From Cryptomeria japonica (Eukaryota; Streptophyta; Pinopsida; Cupressales; Cupressaceae), in contig NC_081412.1 in the NCBI RefSeq assembly GCF_030272615.1, positions 686,150,583 to 686,214,582 of the forward strand: 64,000 bases of DNA, read 5' to 3'. The translations under genes were made by a program, and so were the position numbers. The first letter of the stretch is position 1; each line of letters begins with the position of its first letter. Below the pieces are notes generated by a model that made no database searches, had not been told where the DNA came from, and worked only from the letters and a program-made list of their open reading frames with translations. Positions 23,971-35,480 of the stretch are shown here, piece by piece.

Positions 23971-25538
23971 TGTTAGGTCCAACAATGAAAGCTAATGTAC
24001 TGAGAGGGGAGGGGTGAATCAGTACTTCAAAACTTTTCTCCAAAAACAATCTTACTGATAAACATAAACTGTAAACTGTTGATCTCATAATATAAAGCTA
24101 ACACATAATTATAGAAGTAACATTCATACACATTTCACTCCATAACACAAATATTTTGGTTACGCAAAAACTCTTGGTTAGAGAGAAAAAAGTGCGGTGG
24201 GGATGGCACCCACAACTTCACTACTGCAATAATAAAGGTTGCTCGGTTAGAGCTACATGTTTAGCTATTTCTGATAGCTTACCCTGTTAGGAGTATCAAG
24301 ATCTTTAGATCTACCTTGCTAAAATATTTTACAACACTTATACAAAATATTGTACCTGGTTAAAGGCTTTACAATTTATAGACTTTGTTAGAGTCTTTTA
24401 CCCTGTTAGAGGTTTCTATTACAACTCAAATGATTCAATAAAATCTTTACAAATATCTGCAACTTTACATTTGAAATGTTATAGCAGATTCTATATGCTC
24501 AATATGAAATTACCTTGCTCATACCATACCTCGGTAATTGATAAATCAACTTGGTAAACCCTTTAGTTTACTTTGTCCCTTAAACTGTTCTCTGAAGACT
24601 TTCTCGGTGACCTCTGAATATCTCTGACAGTTGTAGTAGTCACAACTCAATGTGTCTGTTAGGAGTATCAAGATCTTTAGATCTACCTTGCTAAAAGATT
24701 TTACAACACTTATACAAAATATTGTACCTGGTTAAAGGCTTTACAATTTATAGACTTTGTTAGAGTCTTTTACCCTGTTAGAGGTTTCTATTACAACTCA
24801 AATGATTCAATAAAATCTTTACAAATATCTGCAACTTTACATTTGAAATGTTATAGCAGATTCTATATGCTCAATATGAAATTAACTTGCTCATACCATA
24901 CCTCGGTAATTGATAAATCAACTCGGTAAACCCTTTAGTTTACTCTGTCCCTTAAACTGTTCTCTGAAGACTTTCTCAGTGACCTCTGAATATCTCTGAC
25001 AGTTGTAGTAGTCACAACTCAATGTGTCTTTTTATGATTTTCCTTTTTCAACTTATCTATCACACACATGTCTCTTATTTTGATTCTCAAATCATTCTAT
25101 ATAAATAGATCTCTGGGATGGTGATTTGTTCATGCTTCGATCTTACAAACAAGATTCATCGAATGAATAAACATAGAAATTATTTCATTGGATAAACTTC
25201 CTCAAAATCATACAAAATCTTGAAGTGCAATTTCCTATGCAATAACTGTTCCCTGTTCTTGAATCTTGTAACACGTTTCTACATATGTGTCCAGGTTCAT
25301 TGAATCTAGTAACATGTTTCTATTTGGTTCAGATTACTTGTTATACCTTCTTTGATGCTCGGTAGACATAGAATGTTACTCGGTAGACAACTCGGTGTAT
25401 ACTTAACTCTGTGACTCCTTTCTTCTGTAACCAATTGCTTTAGTGCTTACCGACTGAATATTTCAGTAGTATTAACCGACTAGAGTATATAGGATGACTT
25501 TGGACATAAAACTAATGACAACTTAATAAATAATAACA
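23971..25538 (-). mobile_element. Solo LTR D of the element E family, inserted in C
   Basis: 1568 bp beginning TGTTAGG and ending TAATAACA, with perfect agttt duplications at 23966-23970 and 25539-25543. The sequence matches the LTRs of element E (37029-38188 and 43865-45024), including the U5 stem GTACTGA (23997-24003) / TCAGTAC (24019-24025). It is longer than those LTRs because of a 372-bp internal tandem duplication; without it the length is about 1196 bp, near their 1160. No internal region or second LTR is present. Confidence 0.9.
24284..25027. repeat. 372-bp tandem duplication inside solo LTR D
   Basis: The segment starting ctgttaggagtatc at 24284 restarts at 24656, and the following 372 bases repeat with only a handful of substitutions. 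The E-family LTRs at 37 and 44 kb have one copy, so this is a duplication private to D or its parent. Confidence 0.88.
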
Positions 25539-25543
25539 AGTTT

Positions 25544-27602
25544 TGTTCTTCCTTTCCATAACTCCATTCTGTGGAGGTAACCAAGGAGCATAAAATTGTC
25601 TTCTTATACCATGCTTGTCACAAAAGTTATTAAACTCACCGGATGTGAATTCACCACCATGATCTGATCTCAAACATTTAATCTTTAATCTTGTCTCAGT
25701 TTCCACTTTAGCCTTAAAGATTTTAAACTTTTCAAATGCTTCATATTTTTCTCTCAGAAAAGTAACCCACATCATTCTAGAATAATCATCAATGATTAGC
25801 ATGAAATATCTATCACCTTGAAAACTTTTAACTCTAGCAGGACCATATAAATCAGTATGAATAAGATCAAGAACATCATTTGATTTATCTTGTATACTCC
25901 TAAAAGAGGTTCTGACTTGTTTACCCATTTGACATTCTTTACATACTGAATTATAGGGCTTTATAATCTTAGGTATATCCCTAATTGCCTTAGTTGAACT
26001 AATCTTCACAATGCAATCAAAATTAACATGACATAGCCTTTTATGCCAAAGGCAACTCTCATCAATCGATGTAATCAAACATGTCTTCTCATCGGAATTC
26101 AAATGAAATATATTACCTTTTGTCGGTTTACTTGTTGCAATCTCCAAGCCAGATCTGTTAATGATTTTGTATTTCCCATCCTTGAATTGTAATTGAAATC
26201 CCTCATCTACCAATTGTCCTACACTCAAAAGATTATGCCTCAAACCTTCAACATAATAAAAATTGTCATTATTGTTCTTACCATCCAATGATATAGTTCC
26301 TTTTCCTTTGATCATACATGCCTTGTCATCTCCAAATCTAGCTAGACCACCATCAAATTCTTGCAAAGACATAAACTTCCCTTTATCTCCAGTCGTATGA
26401 TGTGAACAACCACTGTTAATTACCCATTCATCCTTGTCTTCAATTTTAGCAGCAAGTGCCTTCTCTTCAGGTACATTCTCTTCCAGTGCCGGATTATCTT
26501 CCTTGATAGCCAGGAATACCCATTCCTTCCCATTGCCGGATCCACTAGTAGAGTCTTCTGTCGGTTCAATATCAAAATCAGTAATGCCTTCCTCATCCGC
26601 TATGTAGCATGATTTGTCTCTATTTTTCTTGTATTTATACTTGTTCTGATATCCAGGTTTAGGCTTAAATGATCTTCTAACTCTTTCTTCAAATCTTGAA
26701 TTTCTTTCATGACATCCAGACGCAAAATGACCAATCTTATTACGTGCAAAACATTTAAAAGGTGCTTTTCCTTCATACTTACTTCCTACCGGTCCTTTCA
26801 GTACTCTTCTAGCAAATAGTGCTTCAAGTTTCTCAAACTCATCATCTTCTCTCTTCATCTCTTCTAATTCCTTTGCATAAAAATCTTTCCACTCTTGCTT
26901 ACCGGTTGTAGATGTAGATGCATGAAAAGTGAGTTCAGACTTCACAGCTCTAGAAGGTCCAAATTCTTCAAGCTCAAAAGCAGATAGTTTCCCAACCAAG
27001 GTATCACTGTTGATAGATGTATTAGCCATTGTTCTGAACTCATTAATAGTAGTAGCCTTCATTTTGTAAGGCGGTGGTAGGTCTCTTAGGACTTTAGAAA
27101 CAATTTCATTTTCCCTCAGAGTTCCACCACAACATTGAATTCCCATAACAATCTCATTTACCCTTTCCATGAATGCAGTAATCTTTTCATCTTCTTCCAT
27201 CTTCAGGTTTTCATATCTCACCTGGTAACCATCAAGTTTAGCAATTTTTACTGTAGGGTCACCTTCATTAAGAGTCTCCAAGTTATCCCATATAGCCTCT
27301 CCAGATGATTTGTCTGTTAATCCCATTATTTTCTTATTAGAAAGTGCACACAAGAGGGCTTCTCTTTCTCTTCAATCATTTTCAAGCTCCTTGTCTAGGT
27401 TTTCCAAAGGAGGATTGCCAGATCCCAAATTATAGGGTGTGACACCATTGTGTGTGATCTCCCAAATCTCCTTGCCAAGACATCTCAGATGAGTCTCCAT
27501 CCAAATCATCCATACTGTGTAATTTGTTCCATCAAGCCTCACAATATCCCTTTGAAAGATAGTTCCAGAAGAACTGGATGAACTTGAGTTGTTAGTCGCC
27601 AT
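25544..27602 (-). pseudogene. Element C gag-protease-integrase frame with one stop, cut by D
   Basis: A long frame starting at ATG 27602 (MATNNSSSSSSSGTIFQR) interrupted only by a TGA at 27372-27374 before D cuts it. Gag N-terminus shows RLDGTNYTVWMIWMETHLRC, a UBN2-type start. The zinc knuckle reads CFARNKIGHFASGC, with the second cysteine replaced by arginine. The protease site is WVINSGCSHHTTG, asparagine in place of aspartate. Pre-integrase zinc motif: LWHKRLCHVNF and VCKECQMGK. Integrase core: LIHTDLYGP, LRSDHGGEF and GVMERKN, the D, D and E positions all present. Copia Gag-Pol is normally one frame, so this is the least damaged coding region of the copia elements here. Confidence 0.85.
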
Positions 27603-27646
27603 AGGATCTTCCTCAAGTGGTTAAGCTTTCTGCAGAGAGGACCAAA

Positions 27647-27658
27647 GCTCTGATACCA
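27647..27658 (-). other. Primer-binding site of element C
   Basis: GCTCTGATACCA on the plus strand, i.e. TGGTATCAGAGC on the element strand, two bases from the right LTR at 27661. Confidence 0.9.
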
Positions 27659-27660
27659 AT

Positions 27661-28833
27661 TGTTAGACAATTCAAATAGCCATAAGACAACTGACAGGGG
27701 GGTGAATCAGCTGTCATATATTACCAGAACCATTAGCAAATTAAAATTTAATACCAGAACAACAGACAAACAAATTAAGCATAAACAATAATCACATAAT
27801 AAATACCATCCACATGACACCAAGATTTGTATGTGGAAAACCTAGTAAAGGGAAAAACCATGGTGGGAATTCTACCCACAGTCAGATAATACTTCGGCAG
27901 TAAGTATGTGAATTACAATTGAGGGGCTTGCACTTGCAGGAAGGCCAACAGCCTAGATCGTACTGCTCATCACAAAAGGAGCCTCACTGACTACATACAA
28001 ATCTAGACTACAATCTAGAGAAGTTTTGAAATGCAAAAGATAACATCTCCTATGTCTGAGTACAGTTCCGGTTAAGCTCAATACTTGAGGACTAAATCCT
28101 CTTACATAAACCCAATTCGATCTCCAATGATCGAACAACTCCTCTTCCCGAATGATATTACATTATTCATACATTACATTCCTTGACCATGACCTCTAAC
28201 AAAAGCCATGATGATCTACAATGAGATCTTACATCTATATATACAAATCCTTGACAAAAAAAATCAGGTCTGCCACCAGACAGTAAACCAATTACATAAT
28301 TACAAACCATGTCGGCCTTAGAAAAAACAAATAATATCAACACATAAGACATCCTAAAAATACATTAATAGGTCCAACCCACACATTACATTAAAGGTCG
28401 TCCATAACCTAGATCAAGCGGGACCAAGTATAGGTCCACACGCCACAACAATAATCTCCATCCACCAAGTCTTGAACATGATCACCAACAACATCCCGAA
28501 TCTTCACCAGAAGCTACACCAATACCACTTATGCAATTCATCAAAGATCTCCATCAAAATCTCTGCCAGTGAAACCCTTGCCGGAACTAGAAACCAATCT
28601 TCTAAGCAAGTAGGATAGCATCTGATCTCCAAACCAAAACCAACTGACCAAATATGAGCATGAGTATTATGAACAAGCTTATTCCATCACCAGACTATAC
28701 CAGAGCCTACTAGATCATGTCGGATCCAAGTTAACCAAAAACCACTCAACCTATTGGGACCAGAAGCGTTCCAGTAAAACATCCAAACAACTAGTGTTGG
28801 CATCAATGACAAAACATCAATGCAACACATAAT
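27661..28833 (-). repeat. Element C right (5') LTR, truncated at its outer end
   Basis: Matches the left LTR from TGTTAGAC to caacacataat, then runs directly into G2 integrase sequence (catggatttc). The terminal 22 bases or so of the LTR are missing. The stem-loop GACAACTGA (27686-27694) / TCAGCTGTC (27707-27715) has one changed base, which in the element RNA gives a G-U pair. Confidence 0.85.
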
Positions 28834-29860
28834 CATGGATTTCATACTTGGATTGCCTAAAACACAGAGAGGGAATGATTCTATATTTGTGATAGTGGAT
28901 AGTTTCTCGAAGATGGCTCATTTCATACCTTGTAAGAAGACATTAGATGCAGTGCATATAGCTGACCTATTTTTCAAGGAAGTGGTGAGATTGCATGGAT
29001 TACCTAAGAGAATAGTTTCAAATAGAGATACTAAGTTTGTTGGTTATTTTTGAAGAACACTTTGGAAGAAGATGAAGACATATTTGAAGTTCATTTCTAC
29101 TTTTCACCCACAGACTGATGGACAAACATAAGTAGTTAACCGAAGCTTGAGAAATTTGTTAAGATGCTTAGTTGGAGACAAAACTGTAAGTTGGGATTTG
29201 ATTCTTGCAAAAGCAGAGTTTGCCTACAATAATTCAATAAATAAGAGTATTGAAGGACACCTTTTGAGATTGTTACCAGAGCACACCCTAGAGTTATATC
29301 AGAATTAAGAGATATTAGCAGTGAAGACTGGAGAAATGCAGAAGTGGAAGAATTAGCAAATCACAAAAAGGACTTACATATTCAAGTTAAGCAGGATTTG
29401 GAGAACATGAACAACAAGTATAAGGAGAAAGAATATGAGAAGAGGATACATAAGGAATTTGAAGTTGGTGATGAAGTGATGGTATATATGAGAAAATAAA
29501 GATTCCCAGTTGGAACTTATAATAAGTTGCAGATGAGGAAGTTTGGACCTTGCAAGATTTTGAGAAAGTTCAGTTTCGGAAATGCATATAAAGTAGACTT
29601 ACCGGATAGTCTAAGTATTTCACCTGTATTTAACATTGTAGAACTACATTGGGATCATGAATCAGAATTCAGTGAGGATAGTATTGCAGACTTGGAGAAA
29701 CAATTTCTCTGAAAGGAACCAAATCAGATTGAAGACATTTTGGATAGAAGGATTGGGTGTAGTAGTCAGAGTTGTCAATATAAGGAGTATCTAGCAAAGT
29801 GGAAAGGCAGACCAGTTGAAGATTCATCTTCGATTTCTCAGGTAGAGGTAGACCACCTTG
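28834..29860 (+). pseudogene. G2 integrase core, GPY region and chromodomain
   Basis: Resumes after element C with [52 protein letters not shown] and IVSNRDTKF, the integrase catalytic core. A stop at 29051 and frame changes follow. The C-terminal part reads MRKFGPCKILRKFSFGNAYKVDLPDSLSISPVFNI, a GPY-type module, then near 29786-29842 KEYLAKWKGRPVEDSSSIS, the chromodomain, where the tryptophan seen in G1 (SSWIS) is serine. Confidence 0.83.
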
Positions 29861-29918
29861 GTTTTCCTCTGACCCTAGCAAAGTGAGAGACTCACATTTT
29901 TCATCAACCCCAGATGTC

Positions 29919-30695
29919 TGATGCAGGAGCATCCCGGGTTCTTGGCAATCTTGCATCAACCAAAAGTATTTCCTTTATGTTTTACAGTTTCAACATTTTC
30001 TGGCATTGGCTCACCCGATCTTGAGGAGTTGGATTTTTCTTGAGGACTTGATCATCTACTTTATTCCCAAGCCGTGGAGCATTTGAATCATTTTCAGGCA
30101 TGTTATCACTATCAGTTTCCATGACAGTTTTCTAGTACCGGTTGCCTGGACTTATTTGCATTTGTGATCTATCGGGATCTATCAGATCCCTTTCGTAGCT
30201 TGCAGAGCCCTGCGAATGGATTTCGATGTTTCTTATTATGTGACTGACCTTCCCTTTGATCTACACTTCAACCTTTGGGTTTTCCCGAGAAATTTATTTG
30301 GCAGAGGCCGACCTTGTTCTTTTACACATTAAGTCTTGTTCTTCGGCATTTGATCCCTTTTAGGCCGACCGAATCCCCTTGGGTTGTATAAATCATTGTA
30401 ATTGAGCACTAGAATGTAGACAAGTAGAGATCAGTTAATAGATAGAACATAGAAGATAGATCCTAAGATTTGAGGTCCTTGTTGTGACCTATTCTGTAAT
30501 CAAGCATGTTTTAGTAGGTCAGTGAGCCGATTTCTATAACCTGGTTGTTATCGATTGATTGTAATAAGTCTTTGTGATATAATTCATTCAGTTATGCATT
30601 GCCTCCATCATATCCTTCTGTTTCAGTTGTGTTTACTCTTGCCAACCAACCCAGATTGATCTCTTTGAGTTCCCTCCTAACTGGTGATTGCACCA
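29919..30695 (+). repeat. Gypsy LTR 3 (3' LTR of G2)
   Basis: 777 bp, TGATGCAGGAGC to TTGCACCA, followed by atgcc, the right target duplication of the whole array, after which element F LTR sequence resumes. Confidence 0.88.
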
Positions 30696-31375
30696 ATGCC
30701 CCTGCATTCAGGTTCACTGCCTAGAGCTCACTGCTATAATAATCTGGAAGGCTACAACCCTCAGGAAAGTCTCACTAACTTACAAAAATATTTAGACTAT
30801 AATCTGAAAGGAATGAAGTGCAATAATAACATCTCCTAATGCCTGATGAAAATTCCGGTTAAGCACATATGTCTGCTCTGCTACCCTCCAAAAATTTTGC
30901 TCAATAACAATACTGAAAGATAATTTCAATTAATCTCACCTACACCACTCTCTGATAATGCATACACTACCCCTTTTATCCAAATTACATGACTTTATCA
31001 CTTATTTATACAATTCATCAACCTTGACAACAAGGTTGACTAAACCCTCATCTCTCAATTACAAAATTACATTACACGATACAAAGATCGACCACCAGAG
31101 CAATATAATGATATAACATGAACCTATATCAAATCTCCAAATACGCAACACCACCGAAAATCACGCCAAGATTAACTGCAACACGCTACACCACCAAGAA
31201 TACCACATAACACACATAACATCACCGGTTCAACAAAATCACTAAAAACTTGCACAACGATCAATGCAAATCATCAAAACAAATAAGACATGATTAGGAA
31301 ACACCAACGAACACGTTAGAATCATCTATAACAACTGCACCAACACCACTTATCAAATCTTCATCGATCAACATA
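30696..31375 (-). repeat. Element F left LTR, second piece, truncated
   Basis: Continues the F LTR interrupted at 759 and aligns with 32900-33600 of the right LTR. It ends at cgatcaacat (31375) where the right LTR continues, so the outer U3 part is missing. Directly after the break are imperfect repeats of ttcagtaattccttcacat and then reverse transcriptase sequence, so a deletion removed LTR start, purine tract and RNase H together. Confidence 0.75.
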
Positions 31376-31388
31376 TTTAGTAATTCCT

Positions 31389-32619
31389 TCACATTAGTAA
31401 TTTCTTCAGTAATTCCTTCACATATTTAGTTTGAGATATAAAAATACCTTTTTTAGTTTGTGAAATCTGCAATCTTAAGAAAAATTTCATCTCTCCTATC
31501 ATAGACATCTCAAATTCTTCCTGCATATCATTGACAAACTTCATACTCAAGTTATCATCTCCTCCAAAGATAATATCATCAACAAAAATTTCAACAATTA
31601 AAATGTTATCATTCTCAATCTTGAAATATAGATTACTATTAGTCGTACCTTTATTAAATCCCAATGTCAACAAATACTTATCCAATCTAGCATACCAGGC
31701 TCTAGGGGCTTGCTTCAATCCATAAAGAGCTTTTTGTCAGTTTGCATACCATGTCCCCATCATCTGATAATGAAAATCCATTAGGTTTCTCAATGTAGAC
31801 TTCTTCCTCAAGATCATCATTTAAAAAAGATGACTTGACACCCATCTGATATACCTTGAAATCCTTATACGTAACATATGCAAGAAACAGTCTAATGGCT
31901 TCAAGTATAGCTACCAGAGGAAAATTCTCCTCATAATCAATTCCTTCTTTCTGTGAATATCCTTTGCATACCAATCTTGCTTTGTTTTTGACAACTTCAC
32001 CGACTTCATTCAATTTGTTCCTGAATACCCATTTAGTACCAATCACATTCTTGTCTTTAGGTCTAGGTCCAAGTTCCCATGTGTTATTCTTTTCAATATG
32101 ATCTAATTCTTCTTCCATAGCCTTTATCCAATTTTCATCTTCTTCAAGGGTTCCACCAGCACATCTGATGCCTAGGACAAGTTCATTCACCCTAGCCATA
32201 AAGGAATTTATGTTCTCATCTTCTCCCATTCTTAGCATCCCATACTTCCCTTTCAAACTTTGCAAATTAGCAACTTTGACTTGTTTATCTCCTTCATACA
32301 AGGTTTCAAGCTTCTCCCAAATCTCAAGTGCAATATGAAGTCCCATTACACTTGTCATTTCTGAATTAGTTAGGGCGCTCGACAATGCTTCCTCGGCTCT
32401 AATGTTATTTTTATCTTTCTTGATCTCATTAGCAAAAACCTGTCCATTCAGAGGAACATAATATGCATTCTTAGTAATCTTCCAGTAATCCTCTCCAAGA
32501 CATCTCAAGTGCACCTCCATTCGATTCTTCCATATAGCATAGTTACTTCCATCAAATCTCAAAATCTCCTTCCTAAAGATAACAATTCTACTTCCAGTTG
32601 CCATCCCGGATCTTCTCAA
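31389..32619 (-). pseudogene. Element F Gag-RT fusion frame
   Basis: A frame of 305 codons from ATG 32619 joins two distant parts of a copia polyprotein. The N-terminal 150 residues are Gag ([26 protein letters not shown] ... [19 protein letters not shown]). The next residues are the start of reverse transcriptase ([57 protein letters not shown]). Zinc knuckle, protease and integrase are absent. The junction is in frame, at a gatgaaaa-like sequence that both parts could share. A second overlapping frame (31718-31389) carries IFVDDIIFGGDD with both catalytic aspartates and ends in the thumb. RNase H is missing. Confidence 0.82.
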
Positions 32620-32646
32620 GCGATTAAGCTTCTTCCAAAGGATCTA

Positions 32647-32658
32647 GCTCTGATACAG
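32647..32658 (-). other. Primer-binding site of element F, one base changed
   Basis: GCTCTGATACAG on the plus strand, near the GCTCTGATACCA expected, two bases from the right LTR. Confidence 0.75.
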
Positions 32659-32660
32659 AT

Positions 32661-33977
32661 TGTTGGCAACAACAATGAAGGAAAACTGAGAGGGGGAGGG
32701 GGCTGAATCAGTTTTCACTGGATTAACAAACTTAATCATAATCACAAATCTAATAAAATGCAACAACAAACATAGACAAATAGATGGCATAACACACAAA
32801 ACCAAGATTTTTATGTGGAAAACCCGGTTAAGGAAAAAACCACGGTAGGAACCTACCCACAATAAGATGATACTCTGCAGTAGTATGTGAAAATATTACA
32901 ATGGGGAATGCACTTGCATTCAGGCTCACTGCCTAGAGATCACTGCTCAAATATAATAACCTGAAAGGCTACAACCCTTAGGGAAGTCTCATTGACTTAC
33001 AACAAGATTCAGATTACAATCTGGAAGGAATGAACTGCAATAACAACATCTGCTAATGCCTAATGACAATTCCAGTTAAGCACATATGTCTTCTTTTCAA
33101 CCCTCCAAATTTTTTTCTCAATATCAATACCGAAGGATAATTTCTCTTAAGCTCACATACACCACTCTTTGATAATGCAAACACTACCCCTTTTATCAAA
33201 ATTACATGACTTTATCACCTATTTATACAATTCATCAATCTTGACAACAAGGCCGACTAAACCCTCATCTCACAATTATAAAATTACATTACACAATACC
33301 AAGACCGACCACCAGATCAATGTAATGATATAAATGATATAACATGGACCTAAATCAAATCTCCAAATATGCAACACCATTGGAAATCACACCAAGATCA
33401 ACTGCAACACACTACACCACCAAGAATACCGCATAACATGAAGAACATCGCCGGGTTAGCAAAATCACCAAAAACTTGCACAACGATCAATGTAGATCAT
33501 CAAAACAAATAGGACATGATTAGGAAACACCAACAAGCATGTTAGAATCATCTGTAACAGCTGCACCAACACCACTTATCAAATCTTCATCGATCAACAT
33601 CTGAACCTCAAGAATACTCAAACACCAACAATTGTCATGAAGAAAGATAACTTGCAAAGCACCAAATCATGAACCATCTACAATGAAGATACACATGAAC
33701 ATCCCAAACAATTTCCCAGAAACTCAGCTCAAGATCTGATCACAACATAATATACTAGAGGAAATAACAAACTCTGCAAAGCATTGATTAAAAAAACCAA
33801 ACTGCAAACCGGATCATATGATATGATCAATTAAGCTTCCCGGATCACCAAAACCAATACAGAAAGATGTACTGATACTAGAAATACTCCAAACACTGAA
33901 TCATGAAGCCAATAAACCAATCTACAAACACTAGAGCAATAAATCACATGGATATGTTGACATTAATGACAACAACA
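32661..33977 (-). repeat. Element F right (5') LTR
   Basis: Starts TGTTGGCAAC. Carries the stem-loop GAAAACTGA (32681-32689) / TCAGTTTTC (32708-32716). Related over its length to 502-759 and 30696-31375. The outer end is placed at gacaacaaca because the element should end CA, but no clean target duplication confirms it. Confidence 0.7.
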
Positions 33978-35480
33978 TATCCTAGCTGCAACAATGTTCA
34001 ACACCTCTTTTCATATTTATGTTATGCCACACCTATCTAACTCCCCTTATCACTCCACACACCTTATCACTCCAATACTTCTCTCCTTATCTCTCCAACA
34101 CAAGGCACCTTATCACTCCTTAATCTAGTAAGGGGAATCATAAATCATCAACATTATGGCACAGTATTGGGTTGACCGCAACATGAGGAGGAACCGTCAG
34201 GGGCAAAGTAGGGCCAATGCAGGTTGGAGAAACATCGAGATCATCCAACATGGCATGAACACCACAACTGTAAGAGCAGGGCAAAGCTCCACTGTAGAAG
34301 GGACCAAACCAACAACTAAAACCGCGAATGGGTACATGGGAAAAGATGGGGATATTAACACCCCCACAATAGTCATCAATGGTCACCTGCACGAATAAAC
34401 TGCAACGAAACCACCACACAACATCAAGCGAGTCTGAAGAATCAAACTCATGACCTCCATATTAACATGGAGTTGCAACACCATTGCACTGTAGGGTCAT
34501 CCCCATTGTAATAGCATATTTGATTCATATTTCTATGTTGTCTATTTATGATATTCTTGCTTATTTGTATTGTTCATGCAATCTATTAATTCATCTTTTA
34601 AGCATTTTAGAATAAGATATAAAATCATTATTCATCCCTTGTAAGAATTGAATGATTTTGTTTGCTCTCACCTAGCCCTCATGTGACTAAAAATTTAAAT
34701 ATTTTTTCTTAAAATTTATTTAGGTCATTATAGTTCACCCACCTAAAGTCATTTTTTGTGGTCATAGACTTAACCCTTGTTTTGCTAAAATTTAAAGTCA
34801 AAATTCTCACCACTTGGGTCCCTTATTTTCTAACTTTGAGTCAACTAAGTACATGTTTTAGAAACATGATATATTGCATTAGTATTTAAAAGTGTTAACT
34901 AGCATGCATTTTTATTGTCTAAAATTCACAAATTCTTTCATATAGAGTATTACATTGGTAAGTTATATTGAAATATTTGGATTTGGTGCACTAGGAGTAA
35001 CAAAGCTTCATGAATTATTAGAGAGCCTTTGCTTGTTTACTTTGATCGTTTACACATTTTTTAAGGTTGGCCTAGGGGAAAAATAATGATAACTCTTCCA
35101 AGGAATTTTTAAATATCACCAATAATTAGATATCAAATAAGAGAAAAATAGGTGAAGGTCAACCAAGTGAGAAATAAAGAAAAATTGTATTGTCAAGTCC
35201 AAATCTAGATGCAAAGGATGAATCCATGATTGATAATTGATCTAAACCTACATACTTGTTCTCAAATGAAGGACAAATTCAGTGTAAGATTTTATTAACA
35301 AAGAGACCACACTTTTTATTTTAAAAGCCAACGATTAGCCAATATTTACAATAACATCAATTCTTCTAGACAAACAAGAAATTAGAAAATTTAAGATGGA
35401 GAACACAATTCTAAATGAGATCAATAAAGTATTAAAGTATAAATTACCTACTTCTAATTCATCTTATTAAGACAAGATTT
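33978..35480. other. Flank of F and E, no recognised gene
   Basis: A short plus-strand frame at 34156-34398 (80 codons, start MAQYWVDRNMRRNR) is less AT-rich than its surroundings, but I recognise no domain and it may be chance. The rest (34400-35480) is AT-rich with no motif seen. Confidence 0.35.

Larger units (their letters stand above)
20248..28833 (-). mobile_element. Copia element C in the G2 integrase, split by solo LTR D
   Basis: Minus-strand element with left (3') LTR 20248-21444, internal region 21445-27660 and right (5') LTR 27661-28833. Gag, protease, integrase, reverse transcriptase and RNase H read right to left. The LTRs share their sequence, but the right LTR lacks about 22 terminal bases present in the left (gaattcc...ccaaca), so the outer junction has a small deletion. 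gacat precedes the left end, but a matching duplication on the right is not preserved. Solo LTR D (23971-25538) is inserted in its integrase gene. Confidence 0.9.
760..30695 (+). mobile_element. Tandem Ty3/gypsy chromovirus array LTR-G1-LTR-G2-LTR
   Basis: Three LTRs of one family (760-1561, 6140-9609 split, 29919-30695) alternate with two internal regions in the same orientation. Outer LTRs start TGATGCAGG and end GCACCA. The whole block is flanked by atgca (755-759) and atgcc (30696-30700), so the array occupies one original insertion site. G1 and G2 each carry gag, protease, reverse transcriptase, RNase H, integrase and chromodomain sequence, all broken by stops and frameshifts. They differ at many positions, so this is not a recent duplication. 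Such arrays are usually explained by unequal recombination between LTRs of related copies. Three later insertions (A, B, C) split it. Confidence 0.9.
502..33977 (-). mobile_element. Copia-type element F, internally deleted, host of the gypsy array
   Basis: Minus-strand LTR element made of a split left LTR (502-759 plus 30696-31375), a short internal region (31376-32660) and a right LTR (32661-33977). The 502-759 segment and the start of the right LTR share the same order of sequence, including the U5 motif ACTGA...TCAGT. Downstream of the gypsy array the left LTR resumes at ctgcattcagg, as expected from the uninterrupted right LTR. The internal region codes only for a Gag-RT fusion and part of the reverse transcriptase. 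Target duplication is unclear: tcctat on the left and tcctag on the right are similar but do not sit exactly at the termini. F must be older than the gypsy array inside it. Confidence 0.8.

Noticed and set aside
24284-25027. Possible CRISPR-like direct repeat
   Set aside because: Only two long adjacent copies without spacers, inside a plant LTR; it is a tandem duplication.
34156-34398. Possible host gene starting MAQYWVDRNMRRNR
   Set aside because: Short, no recognised domain, no intron or splice evidence that I can assess, and an antisense frame of similar length overlaps it.
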